This document shows positions 8,835 to 18,146 of a DNA stretch of 64,000 nt, in pieces. This stretch comes from Marinobacter sp. CHS3-4 (lineage in GTDB: Bacteria; Pseudomonadota; Gammaproteobacteria; Pseudomonadales; Oleiphilaceae), in assembly GCF_030053415.1 (NCBI RefSeq), contig NZ_JASGBJ010000003.1:248001-312000 (forward strand), written 5' to 3'. The position numbers were made by a program, and so were the translations under genes. Position 1 is the first letter of the stretch; each line of letters opens with the position of its first letter. The notes beneath the pieces are model-generated. The model ran no database searches. It had not been told where the DNA came from and worked only from the letters and a program-made list of their open reading frames with translations.

Positions 8835-10115
8835 TTACTTGGCGCTGACAAACTCCGGATAGGCTTCCATACCACACTCTTCGACGTCCACACCTTCGTA
8901 TTCGGTCTCTTCGCTGACGCGCAGTCCGAAGATCGCCTTGATGATGCCCCAGGCAATCAGGCTGGTCACGAAGACCCAGACGAAGATGGTCAGTGTGCCG
9001 ACCAGCTGACCCATGAAGGTCGCGTCGCTGTCGGACAGAAGTACCGCGAAGATACCCCAGACACCGACCACGCCGTGAACAGAGATGGCGCCGACCGGAT
9101 CGTCGATGCGGATCTTGTCCAGGAACACGATGGAGAACACAACGATCACGCCACCGATGGCACCGATGATGGTGGCCAGCAGAGGTGAAGGATCCGCAGG
9201 CTCAGCAGTAATGGCAACCAGGCCAGCCAGAGCGCCGTTCAGAGCCATGGTCAGGTCAGCTTTGCCAAACATGACGCGAGCGACGATCAGAGCAGCGATC
9301 AGGCCACCAGAAGCTGCGGCGTTGGTGTTCAGGAACACGTTAGCCACTTCGTTGGCAACACCGATGCCACCCAGCTTCAGGGTAGAACCGCCGTTGAAGC
9401 CGAACCAGCCCATCCACAGGATGAACATACCCAGTGTGGCCAGTGGCAGGTTCGCGCCAGGGAACGCCTTGATTTCGCCGTTCGGACCGTATTTGCCCTT
9501 ACGAGCACCCAGCAGGATAACGCCAGCCAGGGCAGCAGCCGCACCGGCCATGTGAACGATACCGGAACCGGCATAGTCGCTGTAGCTCAGTTCGTAAATT
9601 CCGAAAACAGACGCGCCGTTCCAGGTCCAGGCACCTTCCATCGGATAGATGAAGCCAGTCATGATGACGGCGAAGATCAGGAAGGACCAGAGCTTCATGC
9701 GCTCAGCAACCGCACCAGAGACGATGGACATGGCAGTGGCCACGAACACAACCTGGAAGAAGAAGTCAGACGCACCGCTGTACTCGCCCATGTCGCCGAA
9801 GCCAGCTTCAGCAGAGGCAGCCAGGATGCCAGCAACCGCAGCGTCGTCCATACCGGCAACGGTAGTGATGCCGCTCAGGAAGATGCCGCCGCCGTACATG
9901 ATGTCGTAGCCGCAGATCAGGTACATAGTGCACGCGATCGCGAACAGAGCGACGTTCTTGGTCAGGATTTCAGTGGTGTTTTTAGCACGCACAAGACCTG
10001 CTTCCAGCATTGCGAAGCCCGCGGCCATCCACATGACCAGAGCACCGCAAATGAGGAAGTAGAACGTATCCATTGCGTACTGCAATTCAAAAATATAATT
10101 GAGATTACTTTCCAT
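8835..10115 (-). CDS. amtB: Ammonium transporter, Amt family
   Basis: The 426-aa protein is an 11-helix Amt channel of the inner membrane. SYSDYAGSGIVHMAGAAAAL (conserved aspartate and first pore histidine, near residues 160-180) and GAISVHGVVGVWGIFAVLL (second pore histidine, near 345) are present. Unlike E. coli AmtB there is no cleavable signal peptide; the first residues run straight into helix 1. It lies 77 bp downstream of glnK on the same strand, the usual glnK-amtB pair in which GlnK blocks the channel when nitrogen is sufficient. The operon is very probably driven from the sigma-54 promoter at 10646-10661. Confidence 0.94.
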   Translation of the reverse strand: MESNLNYIFELQYAMDTFYFLICGALVMWMAAGFAMLEAGLVRAKNTTEILTKNVALFAIACTMYLICGYDIMYGGGIFLSGITTVAGMDDAAVAGILAASAEAGFGDMGEYSGASDFFFQVVFVATAMSIVSGAVAERMKLWSFLIFAVIMTGFIYPMEGAWTWNGASVFGIYELSYSDYAGSGIVHMAGAAAALAGVILLGARKGKYGPNGEIKAFPGANLPLATLGMFILWMGWFGFNGGSTLKLGGIGVANEVANVFLNTNAAASGGLIAALIVARVMFGKADLTMALNGALAGLVAITAEPADPSPLLATIIGAIGGVIVVFSIVFLDKIRIDDPVGAISVHGVVGVWGIFAVLLSDSDATFMGQLVGTLTIFVWVFVTSLIAWGIIKAIFGLRVSEETEYEGVDVEECGMEAYPEFVSAK

Positions 10116-10192
10116 TGGTAAGCCCTCCGCACGAGGCTAATCTTTTGGAGTTAAGAATTTTTGCGTTGGCTGAATCTGTTCGTGTTACTGGA

Positions 10193-10555
<363 letters not shown>

Positions 10556-10645
10556 TCAAAATTTGGGGCTCTTTAGGGCCCTTGAATTGAGTTCGGGATG
10601 CTGCCACCTCGCACACCAATTGTGCGGATTGCGTACAAGGCTTTT

Positions 10646-10661
10646 AGCATCGTGTGTGCCA
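10646..10661 (-). promoter_or_regulatory. Sigma-54 promoter of glnK-amtB
   Basis: Reading the minus strand from 10661, TGGCAC-N5-ATGCT matches the RpoN -24/-12 consensus TGGCAC-N5-TTGCW at all but one position, with the essential GG and GC in correct spacing. Transcription would begin near 10634, leaving a leader of about 100 nt before glnK. Confidence 0.8.
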
Positions 10662-10725
10662 ACGCAAAAAAAAGCTTATATATCAGTAATCTATTAATAC
10701 GCTGATCCAAAATGGACCGTTTTGA

Positions 10726-10742
10726 TGCACCAAAAAGGCGCC
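10726..10742. promoter_or_regulatory. Candidate NtrC-binding site, promoter-proximal
   Basis: TGCACCA-N3-AGGCGCC keeps a perfect left half of the NtrC palindrome TGCACCA-N3-TGGTGCA and a partial right half. It lies about 70 bp upstream of the -24 element, a normal enhancer distance. Confidence 0.5.
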
Positions 10743-10768
10743 ATGCTCTGGCAATTGAACCAAAATAA

Positions 10769-10785
10769 TGCACTGTGCCAGTGCG
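10769..10785. promoter_or_regulatory. Candidate NtrC-binding site, distal
   Basis: TGCACTG-N3-CAGTGCG is a symmetric site: the inner GCACTG/CAGTGC arms (10770-10775 and 10779-10784) are perfectly complementary and share TGCAC with the NtrC consensus. Its centre is 43 bp, about four helical turns, from the centre of the proximal site, so two dimers could bind the same face of the DNA. Confidence 0.55.
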
Positions 10786-10910
10786 GGATTCAGAGCCGGG
10801 GCAAACTCCATTATAGGAGGATCGCGCCACAGTATGGCAGGGCTGCGGCTGTGATACACTTCCGCCCAATGCTCCGGGCATGGGTCCGGCAAGATTTGGA
10901 GAGGTTTTCT

Positions 10911-11165
10911 ATGAAAGGTCCGCAGGATTTCTTTAGCCAATTGCAAGGTCAGTTTGGCCAGTTTGTGCCAGACATGGCGCGCGCCGCCCGGGAAGATTTT
11001 GAGGCCCAGGCGAGGGCGACGGTGATGTCGGTGCTGTCACGTCTGGAGCTGGTGAGTCGGGAAGAGTTTGATGCTCAACAGGCAGTGTTGATGAAAACCC
11101 GTGAAAAAGTGGAGGCGCTGGAGAAGCGCGTTGAAGCGCTGGAAAGCCGCCTGTCAGACGCCTGA
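10911..11165 (+). CDS. ubiK: UbiK (YqiC/BMFP family) ubiquinone biosynthesis accessory factor
   Basis: From ATG 10911 the product is 84 aa, the expected size. It has an amphipathic N-terminal half (PQDFFSQLQGQFGQFVPDMA) and a C-terminal trimeric coiled coil (LEKRVEALESRL). UbiK helps the soluble Ubi complex in ubiquinone synthesis. A GGAGAGG ribosome site lies just upstream; the longer ORF from 10722 crosses the glnK regulatory sites and is not believed. It ends 6 bp from the convergent GDPD gene. Confidence 0.88.
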   Translation: MKGPQDFFSQLQGQFGQFVPDMARAAREDFEAQARATVMSVLSRLELVSREEFDAQQAVLMKTREKVEALEKRVEALESRLSDA

Positions 11166-11171
11166 ACCGGC

Positions 11172-12419
11172 CTAGTCAGGGTCTGCCAGTCCCATGCAGT
11201 TGGCATAAAACGTGGTGGTCGCCGGCCAGTCCGAAAAGACGCCAACCACCCCCACGTCCTGAGCCAGCACGTCGATGACCGTCAGCACATCGCCGTCGTT
11301 GTTGATGGCCTCGGTTACGCTGGAATAGTACCAGCCTCCGCCATTGTCCAGCGAACCGCTTCGTTCGACGGTCCAGGCGATGAGATTCAGGCCCGCTGTG
11401 CGAGCATTTTTAGCATAGGCAGACGGCACGATGTGGCCCTTCTCATCGGTACTCAGCAGCTTCCAGAGTGGGGGTGCAAGAAAGTGAACCCCTTGGGCCT
11501 TCAGGCGTTTGAGGAACTCCACTGATGTGTTGGATTGTGTCGTCGCATCCGAGTCCAGCAGCACGGCCTGACGCCCAAATTCGGGCATCTCTTCAATCCA
11601 GAACAGCACGTCTTCCAGATTGAACGACTGGGGCCAGACATGGGCCGGGTGAATGCCCGCGTCGATGTAATCCTGAATCATCTGGCGTGCATAGGCCTTT
11701 TGGCTGTATTCGCCCTCGAACGGCATGTCCACCACCGGCGATTTGAGCTCTGGCGTAAACTTCACCCCCAGTGCCTGGAACAGCTCAATGCTCTCTCTAT
11801 GGGTCATCACCGTGCCACGACGGTCCCGCGTCATCTGCTGGTCACCGTTGGCGTTCTGGATGTAGGCCTCGGGGGACGTTGCCATAGGATTGGATCCCGT
11901 CATTTTGCCTTGCAGCTGCCTGAATTCCGCCAGAGTGAGGTCGCTGGTCCGACATTCGGCCCGGGCCGGCGTTCCGGTTGAAGGATCCGCCGGCACAAAG
12001 GGCTGGGTGCACTTGGCGTTCAGTTTGGGGATGGTCACGATATTGGTGGTGGTATGAAGGTCATCCTGGGCATGACGGCACACCAGTTCCCGATCTTTGG
12101 TAAAGGCCACATCGCATTCCACAATACCGGCACCCATTTGTGCGGCTGCAATATAAGATTCCCGGGTGTGTTCCGGATAGTTCAACGGCGCGCCACGATG
12201 GCCGATTGAAAACTCCGAGGCTTTGAATTGCTCGATATCGCAAGACAGCAACCGCTCTTTCAAAGGGCTTTCGTCCATATCTCTCACCAATGCCATGGGG
12301 CGTGAGCCAATCTGAACATCACCGGTCTGCACCGACTCTATGCTTTTGGCGATTGCCAGGCTGGCAGCCAGCACCAGAAACAGACCTGCACAGCTTGCAC
12401 ATTGCGTCATCCGCGACAT
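11172..12419 (-). CDS. Secreted glycerophosphodiester phosphodiesterase
   Basis: A protein of about 415 aa with an N-terminal signal peptide (ASCAGLFLVLAASLAIAKS) and a GDPD TIM-barrel: IGHRGAPLNYPEHT (catalytic His, near residue 75), ECDVAFTKDRELVCRHAQDDL, a mid-domain FTPELKSP and C-terminal LNLIAWTVER. It is longer than cytoplasmic GDPDs (about 250 aa) because of an insertion between the first and second motifs, as in periplasmic GlpQ-like enzymes. It hydrolyses glycerophosphodiesters to glycerol-3-phosphate and an alcohol. I choose ATG 12419; an in-frame ATG at 12434 is the alternative. Confidence 0.85.
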   Translation of the reverse strand: MSRMTQCASCAGLFLVLAASLAIAKSIESVQTGDVQIGSRPMALVRDMDESPLKERLLSCDIEQFKASEFSIGHRGAPLNYPEHTRESYIAAAQMGAGIVECDVAFTKDRELVCRHAQDDLHTTTNIVTIPKLNAKCTQPFVPADPSTGTPARAECRTSDLTLAEFRQLQGKMTGSNPMATSPEAYIQNANGDQQMTRDRRGTVMTHRESIELFQALGVKFTPELKSPVVDMPFEGEYSQKAYARQMIQDYIDAGIHPAHVWPQSFNLEDVLFWIEEMPEFGRQAVLLDSDATTQSNTSVEFLKRLKAQGVHFLAPPLWKLLSTDEKGHIVPSAYAKNARTAGLNLIAWTVERSGSLDNGGGWYYSSVTEAINNDGDVLTVIDVLAQDVGVVGVFSDWPATTTFYANCMGLADPD

Positions 12420-12462
12420 AATGATCAGCCTCATTTACTGACAGATACCATGGAAGGTTGTC

Positions 12463-13986
12463 ATGTTAGCCATCGTTCACACCCGCGCCTGTGTTGGCGT
12501 GTCGGCGCCGTCAGTGACGGTAGAAGTCCATCTTTCCGGTGGTTTGCCGGCGCTGTCAATTGTGGGCTTGCCGGAAACCGGTGTTCGGGAAAGCCGTGAG
12601 CGGGTGCGCAGCGCTCTGCTCAACTCCGGTTTCGAATTTCCTGCTCGCCGCATCACGATCAATCTTGCTCCGGCGGATTTGCCCAAAGAAGGCGGTCGCT
12701 TTGACCTTCCCATCGCTCTGGGCATTCTGGCGGCCTCTGGGCAGATCCCCGCAGAAAGCCTGGAAGCGGTTGAATGCGTGGGTGAGTTGTCTCTGGACGG
12801 CGCATTACGACCGCTCAAAGGTGTATTGCCCGCCGTACTGGCGGCACGTTCTGAACAGCGACAGTTACTGATTCCGCTTGCCAATGCGGATGAAGCCGCG
12901 CTGGCCAGTGAGCAGGATGTGTTTGCCGCTAATCACCTGCTGGCCGTGTGTGAACACCTGTCTGGTCGCGCGAGGTTGTCGCCTGTAGCTCCGTTGGACA
13001 TTGACCGTGCGCCGGCCGACGCTCCGGACCTGGAGGATGTCCGGGGCCAGAAGGTACCCCGTCGTGCTCTGGAGGTGGCCGCCGCTGGCGGACACAATCT
13101 GTTGATGTTTGGCCCGCCCGGTACCGGTAAAAGCATGTTGGCCAGTCGACTGCCGGGCATTCTTCCGCCGCTGACCAACGACGCCATGCTCGACGTGGCC
13201 AGCATTTATTCCGTGGCTGGCCTGACCTTGCCGGATAGCAACTGGCACTGCCCGCCATATCGGGCGCCCCATCACACGGCTTCCTCGGTGGCGATGGTTG
13301 GGGGTGGGGGCAGTCCACGTCCGGGTGAAATCTCGCTCGCGCATCGTGGTGTGTTGTTTCTGGATGAGCTTCCCGAGTTCGGCCGTCGAGTGCTGGAAGT
13401 ACTTCGCGAGCCAATGGAAAGCGGGGAAATTGCCATCAGTCGTGCGGCCCGCCAGGTTACCTATCCGGCACAGTTTCAAGTGGTTGCTGCCATGAATCCC
13501 TGCCCGTGTGGGTACCAGGGCCATCCGACCATCGAGTGCCACTGTTCGCCCAACCAGGTGTTGCGCTACCGTTCCAAAGTGTCGGGTCCGCTGCTGGACC
13601 GGTTCGACTTGCATGTGGAAGTGCCGGTACAGAGCGCCAAACTGTTGCTGGCCGATGTTGGAGAAAGTGAATGCAGCGCAACCGTTCGTGAACGGGTGAA
13701 TCATGCCAGGGCTCGGCAGAACTCACGTGGCACAATCAATGCGCAGCTTGGCGGGCGTGAGCTGGATCGCTATTGTCGTCTGGATGCCAAAGGCGAAACA
13801 CTGGTCACTGGTGCTATGGAGCGCCTGGGGCTATCGGCCCGGGCACTGCACCGGATTTTGAGGGTCGCGCGCACGCTGGCGGACCTGGAAGGTGCGGATG
13901 AGGTTTCTCAACCTCATCTTGTGGAAGCGCTGGGTTATCGAAAACTGGATCGGCAGCAGTCTCGTAATGCTCAGGTGTCGGTTTGA
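12463..13986 (+). CDS. comM: ComM/YifB-type Mg-chelatase-like AAA+ ATPase
   Basis: This 507-aa protein has the full ComM layout: an N-terminal Lon-like ChlI domain (HLSGGLPALSIVGLPETGVRESRERVR), an AAA+ core with Walker A GPPGTGKS (near residue 218) and Walker B VLFLDELPEF, and the C-terminal zinc-cluster region MNPCPCGYQGHPTIECHC. ComM is a hexameric branch-migration helicase that helps integrate DNA during natural transformation. GGAAGG precedes the ATG. The nearby type IV pilus motor genes pilT and pilU fit with possible DNA uptake, but competence itself is not shown here. Confidence 0.92.
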   Translation: MLAIVHTRACVGVSAPSVTVEVHLSGGLPALSIVGLPETGVRESRERVRSALLNSGFEFPARRITINLAPADLPKEGGRFDLPIALGILAASGQIPAESLEAVECVGELSLDGALRPLKGVLPAVLAARSEQRQLLIPLANADEAALASEQDVFAANHLLAVCEHLSGRARLSPVAPLDIDRAPADAPDLEDVRGQKVPRRALEVAAAGGHNLLMFGPPGTGKSMLASRLPGILPPLTNDAMLDVASIYSVAGLTLPDSNWHCPPYRAPHHTASSVAMVGGGGSPRPGEISLAHRGVLFLDELPEFGRRVLEVLREPMESGEIAISRAARQVTYPAQFQVVAAMNPCPCGYQGHPTIECHCSPNQVLRYRSKVSGPLLDRFDLHVEVPVQSAKLLLADVGESECSATVRERVNHARARQNSRGTINAQLGGRELDRYCRLDAKGETLVTGAMERLGLSARALHRILRVARTLADLEGADEVSQPHLVEALGYRKLDRQQSRNAQVSV

Positions 13987-14049
13987 ATCTGATAAACTTG
14001 GGCAAAGTTTTCACGGGCTTGAGCCCATCGGGGCGATTGAGGACAGTCA

Positions 14050-14766
14050 ATGAGTGAACAAAACAACGAGTCTGGCGAATCACCGGTTACGACCCGTCGG
14101 GGTATCCGCAGCTTCGTACTGCGTCAGGGCCGCATGACTGAAGGCCAGAAGAAAGCCTATGAGCGAAACTGGCCCAAATACGGTCTGACCCGCGAGCACG
14201 GCATGATCGATCCCCGTGAGGTGTTTGGCCGGGACAACGTGCTGAATCTGGAAATCGGGTTTGGCATGGGGCAGTCACTGGCTGATATGGCCGAAGCTGC
14301 TCCCGAGCAGGACTTTATCGGCGTTGAGGTGCACCTGCCGGGCGTAGGCGCATTGCTCAAAGAAGTGGAGGATCGAGGGCTGGAGAATGTCCGGATCTAT
14401 GCCATCGATGCTAACGACGTGGTCGACCTTTGCCTTCCGGATGCGGCCCTGGATCGGGTCATGGTGTTTTTCCCGGACCCATGGCCGAAGAAGAAGCACC
14501 ACAAACGTCGTCTGATTCAGCATGACTTTGTTCAGCGTCTTCGCCATAAATTACGGGTTGGCGGTGTACTTCATCTGGCCACTGACTGGGAGAACTACGC
14601 GGAACACATGATGGAAGTCATGGGGGAGTCCGAGGGGTTCGAGAACGCTGTCGAAGCGGGCGCGTATTCGCCACGTCCGGATGACCGTCCCATGACCAAG
14701 TTCGAGAAGCGTGGCGAGAACCTCGGCCATGGTGTTTGGGACTTGCTGTTCTACCGTACCAACTGA
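14050..14766 (+). CDS. trmB: tRNA (guanine46-N7)-methyltransferase
   Basis: 238 aa of a class I SAM methyltransferase. The signature [17 protein letters not shown] (near residues 60-76) and the TrmB motif [16 protein letters not shown] are both present. It makes m7G46 in the variable loop of tRNAs. The start has GAGGA about seven bases upstream, 63 bp after comM. Confidence 0.94.
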   Translation: MSEQNNESGESPVTTRRGIRSFVLRQGRMTEGQKKAYERNWPKYGLTREHGMIDPREVFGRDNVLNLEIGFGMGQSLADMAEAAPEQDFIGVEVHLPGVGALLKEVEDRGLENVRIYAIDANDVVDLCLPDAALDRVMVFFPDPWPKKKHHKRRLIQHDFVQRLRHKLRVGGVLHLATDWENYAEHMMEVMGESEGFENAVEAGAYSPRPDDRPMTKFEKRGENLGHGVWDLLFYRTN

Positions 14767-14782
14767 TGGACAACCAGCAAGA

Positions 14783-15319
14783 TTAGCCCCGGGACAGCGG
14801 ATGTCGCCGGGCTGCTCGCAGGATAACCAGGCCTGCCAACCCCAGAATCAGACCGGTGAACTTGGCCAATGCGAACAGCGTCGCCGCCAGGTTCAGGCTC
14901 TCGCTTGGTGACTCAAGGCTGTTCAGCAAGAGAATGTTCTCCGCCACATCGCACGTGCCTGCACCGATAAACATGCCTCTTACCCAGCGGGTCACGGTGC
15001 GCTCCCTAACGCCTGGCCGGTCTCTGGATAAGTGTCTGGTTAACAGCAGTAGAGTTAAGACGTAGGCGGGTGCGAAGGCAAAATCCAGCCACAGGGACGC
15101 TCTTGCCCAGGCCATGCCTTCTCCATTCCAGCTTGCCAGGATTTCCCTGACGTGATCCAGCGAGCCAGCCATTTGCAAGCTGATGATGCCTTTGGGGGCA
15201 GGACTTGTTTGCAGCGGTTGGTTCACCAAAACAAGTACCACGAACAGCATCACAGTGACCAGCAGGCTGACACTCAGGGCCCTGGGCAAGTGAGGTCTGG
15301 GTAATGCGTTGAGTACCAT
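14783..15319 (-). CDS. Conserved membrane protein, unknown function
   Basis: This 178-aa protein has about four hydrophobic segments (near residues 14-33, 73-95, 112-130 and 145-167), with a short periplasmic or cytoplasmic section between the first two. I do not recognise a family. Its ATG shares one base with the hemW stop codon (TAATG), so it is translationally coupled to hemW at the end of the metX-metW-DUF4426-rdgB-hemW cluster. Confidence 0.75.
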   Translation of the reverse strand: MVLNALPRPHLPRALSVSLLVTVMLFVVLVLVNQPLQTSPAPKGIISLQMAGSLDHVREILASWNGEGMAWARASLWLDFAFAPAYVLTLLLLTRHLSRDRPGVRERTVTRWVRGMFIGAGTCDVAENILLLNSLESPSESLNLAATLFALAKFTGLILGLAGLVILRAARRHPLSRG

Positions 15320-16446
15320 TACAAAAATCGCTCCAGCAGGGTGTTCAGGTAACGCTGGCCCAGTTCCGTGGTCTTCAGGCCGTGCCGTTCCAGCAATTGT
15401 TCCTGTCGTAACGATTCAAGTTTTACCGCAACTGTGTCCAGGGGTAAACCTGTACGCTCCGTGAACAGGCCTTCCGGAACACCTTCGGTCAGTCGCAAGG
15501 CATTCATCATGAACTCGAGCGGCAGCTCATCCTCTTCGATAACCTGTGAGCCTGCGGTGCGGCTGGCAATTCGGTTCAGATAAGCGTCAGGCTGGCGGGT
15601 TTTCCAGAATCGTCGGATTTCGCCGCTTGCCAGGGTCACTTTGCCGTGCGCGCCGGCCCCCAGGGCCAGGTAGTCGCCAAAGGTCCAGTAATTCAGGTTG
15701 TGGCGCGAAGCTTTGCCCGGTCGGCTCCAGGCCGATACCTCGTAGTCGCCGAACCCGTGTTTGCGAAGCGTATCGGCACCCTGACAGTAAATGTCCCAGA
15801 GGCGATCGTCGTCCGGCAGATTCGGGGGTCGGCTGTAAAACTCGGTGTTCGGTTCGAGAGTGAGCTGATACCAGGATATGTGCGGCGGATTCCAGGCAAT
15901 GGCGGCTTCCAGATCTGCCACCGCGTCCGCCGGTGTTTGATCGGGCAACCCGTGCATCAGGTCCAGATTGAAGTTGTCAAAGCCCGCGTTCCTGGCCGCT
16001 TCAATGGCTCGATGGGCGGCTTTGTCGTCATGAATGCGGCCGAGCGCTGACAACTGCGAGGGCTGAAAACTCTGGATGCCGAGTGAGAGTCGATTGATGC
16101 CTGCCTGTCGAAAGCCGGTAAAGCGGGACTGTTCCACGGTACCTGGGTTCGCCTCCAGCGTGATTTCAGCGTCATCGGCCAGGGTCAGATAGGCGCGCAG
16201 GCTGTCGAACAGCTGGTGGTAGAACTCGGGTGACATGAGCGAGGGAGTGCCACCACCGATGAATACGGTCTGAATCGGTCGCCCCTCTGCCAGGGAAAGG
16301 TCGTGTTTCAGGTCTTCCACAATGGCATTCAGGTAAGACTGTTCGGGAATGTCTCCGTTCAGGGCATGAGAATTAAAGTCACAATAGGGACATTTTTTCA
16401 CACACCAGGGCATGTGCAGGTAAAGGCTGAGCGGAGGCAGATTCAA
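15319..16446 (-). CDS. hemW: HemW, radical SAM heme chaperone
   Basis: A 375-aa radical SAM protein with C15-x3-C19-x2-C22 (CVKKCPYC) for the 4Fe-4S cluster, VFIGGGTPSLM, and the HemW-specific HNLNYWTFGDYLALGAGAHG. It lacks the fourth N-terminal cysteine pattern of true coproporphyrinogen dehydrogenase HemN, so a heme-transfer role is favoured. The start is TTG at 16446 (GGAGG upstream), overlapping the rdgB stop as TTGA. Confidence 0.9.
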   Translation of the reverse strand: MNLPPLSLYLHMPWCVKKCPYCDFNSHALNGDIPEQSYLNAIVEDLKHDLSLAEGRPIQTVFIGGGTPSLMSPEFYHQLFDSLRAYLTLADDAEITLEANPGTVEQSRFTGFRQAGINRLSLGIQSFQPSQLSALGRIHDDKAAHRAIEAARNAGFDNFNLDLMHGLPDQTPADAVADLEAAIAWNPPHISWYQLTLEPNTEFYSRPPNLPDDDRLWDIYCQGADTLRKHGFGDYEVSAWSRPGKASRHNLNYWTFGDYLALGAGAHGKVTLASGEIRRFWKTRQPDAYLNRIASRTAGSQVIEEDELPLEFMMNALRLTEGVPEGLFTERTGLPLDTVAVKLESLRQEQLLERHGLKTTELGQRYLNTLLERFL

Positions 16447-17045
16447 CGTGCCTCCAGCTGGTCCACAAGGATGGCCAGGGCGCGACCCCGGTGACTGATC
16501 TTGGCTTTTTCGGTCCGGCTCAATTCTGCGGCGCTGGTGTCGGTTTCTGGCGCAAGAAACACCGGGTCATACCCGAAGCCACCATCGCCCCTGGGCTGTT
16601 CCAGAATCTGCCCGGGCCAACGACCATGGCAGATGATGGGAGTAGGGTCGTTGGCGTGGCGTAGATAGACCAGCACGCAGTGGAACTGGGCGCCCCTCTT
16701 TTCCATCGGAAGGCCTTTCAATGCGGCCAACAGTGCGTCGATATTGTCCTGGTCGCTGGCATTGTCGCCGGCAAACCGGGCTGAACGCACACCTGGTTTG
16801 CCGCCAAGGGCGTCCACGGCCAACCCGGAATCGTCCGCAAGCGCTGGTAAACCCGTTTCTCTGGCTGCGTGGCGAGCTTTCAGGATGGCGTTCTCAACGA
16901 AAGTGACAGCCGGTTCGTCCGCTTCGCCCACCCCCAGCTCACCCTGCGCCACCGGCGCCAGATTGAGTGGGGCCAGTAGTGCTTCTAGTTCGGCAATTTT
17001 GCCACGGTTGTTGCTGGCGATAACCAGCTTGTTCACGTCCGTCAT
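16443..17045 (-). CDS. rdgB: XTP/dITP diphosphatase (non-canonical purine NTP pyrophosphatase)
   Basis: About 200 aa from ATG 17045, which has GAGGGT upstream; an upstream ATG at 17093 would run into the DUF4426 gene. The Ham1 signatures VIASNNRGKIAELEALL at the N-terminus, LADDSGLAVDALGG, and C-terminal GGFGYDPVF and KAKISHRGRAL are present. It removes inosine and xanthosine triphosphates from the nucleotide pool. Confidence 0.93.
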   Translation of the reverse strand: MTDVNKLVIASNNRGKIAELEALLAPLNLAPVAQGELGVGEADEPAVTFVENAILKARHAARETGLPALADDSGLAVDALGGKPGVRSARFAGDNASDQDNIDALLAALKGLPMEKRGAQFHCVLVYLRHANDPTPIICHGRWPGQILEQPRGDGGFGYDPVFLAPETDTSAAELSRTEKAKISHRGRALAILVDQLEAR

Positions 17046-17067
17046 TTGACCCTCAATGCTTGTGCGT

Positions 17068-17514
17068 TCAATCGTTAAACAGTGTGTGGGCAAAGCGGAT
17101 CGGCAGGTCTCGGGACGCGCCCTGAGGTCTTGCCGTGATCTGAAACGTCATCAGCTCGGCATTGCTGTACTGGTATTGGGCAATGAAATACACCGCGTCA
17201 CCTTCCTGGATACGGCGAAACGCGAGGAATTTTGCCTGCTGAATATCGTTCAAAGCCTTTCCTTCCACCTGGCCAGGTACGGTGTCCAGACCTCCGTCTT
17301 CGCCCTTGGTCATGATGGCGATGTTGACGATCCCGATGCCACGGCTTCGGTTCAGATCGTTCTCGCTGGCAATCTCCGGTGTCAGGAAGGTGCTGGGAAA
17401 CACACTCCATTGAACGACATACTCGCCAAAGTCCTTCGAGCCAGCGTGGCTGGCGCTGATGAAAAACAATAGAAAAAAGGTCGCTAGCAGTGGGATAAAA
17501 CGGCGCGGTTTCAT
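17068..17514 (-). CDS. DUF4426 periplasmic protein
   Basis: 148 aa with a clear signal peptide (FIPLLATFFLLFFISASHAG) and a beta-rich mature part (VVQWSVFPSTFLTPEIA, GIVNIAIM, YQYSNAELMTFQITARP). DUF4426 proteins regularly sit between metW and rdgB in Pseudomonas relatives; their function is unknown. It is 22 bp upstream of the rdgB start in the same direction. Confidence 0.85.
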   Translation of the reverse strand: MKPRRFIPLLATFFLLFFISASHAGSKDFGEYVVQWSVFPSTFLTPEIASENDLNRSRGIGIVNIAIMTKGEDGGLDTVPGQVEGKALNDIQQAKFLAFRRIQEGDAVYFIAQYQYSNAELMTFQITARPQGASRDLPIRFAHTLFND

Positions 17515-17543
17515 AGCTGCACTCCTTCGGCTTATCCGGCTAC

Positions 17544-18146
17544 TTACCCGGTTTTTCGGGCAATCCGGTAAATGGCGATTTGCCCCAGCATATTCGGCCA
17601 GAGACGGCTCAACCAGCGATCCTGATGTTCGCCGTCCACCACTGTGCGGTTGAGGATCTGGAAGTCTTTGCGGTAGCAGAGCGCTTCAAAATCCTTAAAG
17701 GTGCACAGATGAATATTGGGGGTGTTATACCACTTATACGGTAGTGTTTCCGATTCGGGCATACGACCTTTGCGCATCAGATACCATCGCAATCTCCAGT
17801 ATGCAAAGTTGGGAAAGGTCACGATGCCTTCCCGGCCAACCCGCATCATTTCATCCAGCACCATATCCGGCCGACGCACAGCCTGCAGCGCCTGGGTCAT
17901 CAGCACCGTATCGAAGGTATGGTCTTCAAAATTGCCCAGCCCCTGGGTGTCCAGGTTCTGCTCGATAACGGATACGCCGCGGCCAAGACAGGTAGTGATG
18001 TGGTCGTGGTTGATTTCCAGGCCGAAGCCGGTGGCCTGTTTTTCTCTCTGAAGGTAGTCCAGCAGGGTGCCATCACCGCAACCGAGGTCCAGGACGTGGC
18101 TACCTGAATCGATCCATGGTTCGATGATCTTCAGGTCAGTTCTCAT
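17544..18146 (-). CDS. metW: MetW, methionine biosynthesis methyltransferase-like protein
   Basis: About 200 aa from ATG 18146, with GGGAGG upstream and a 4-bp overlap with the metX stop (ATGA). The SAM-fold motif [16 protein letters not shown] and the MetW-like [20 protein letters not shown] are present. MetW is required together with MetX for acylation of homoserine in many proteobacteria, although its own catalytic role is unclear. Confidence 0.92.
   Translation of the reverse strand: MRTDLKIIEPWIDSGSHVLDLGCGDGTLLDYLQREKQATGFGLEINHDHITTCLGRGVSVIEQNLDTQGLGNFEDHTFDTVLMTQALQAVRRPDMVLDEMMRVGREGIVTFPNFAYWRLRWYLMRKGRMPESETLPYKWYNTPNIHLCTFKDFEALCYRKDFQILNRTVVDGEHQDRWLSRLWPNMLGQIAIYRIARKTG

Noticed and set aside
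12865-13704. 279-codon minus-strand ORF
   Set aside because: It is antisense to comM and has no domain features.
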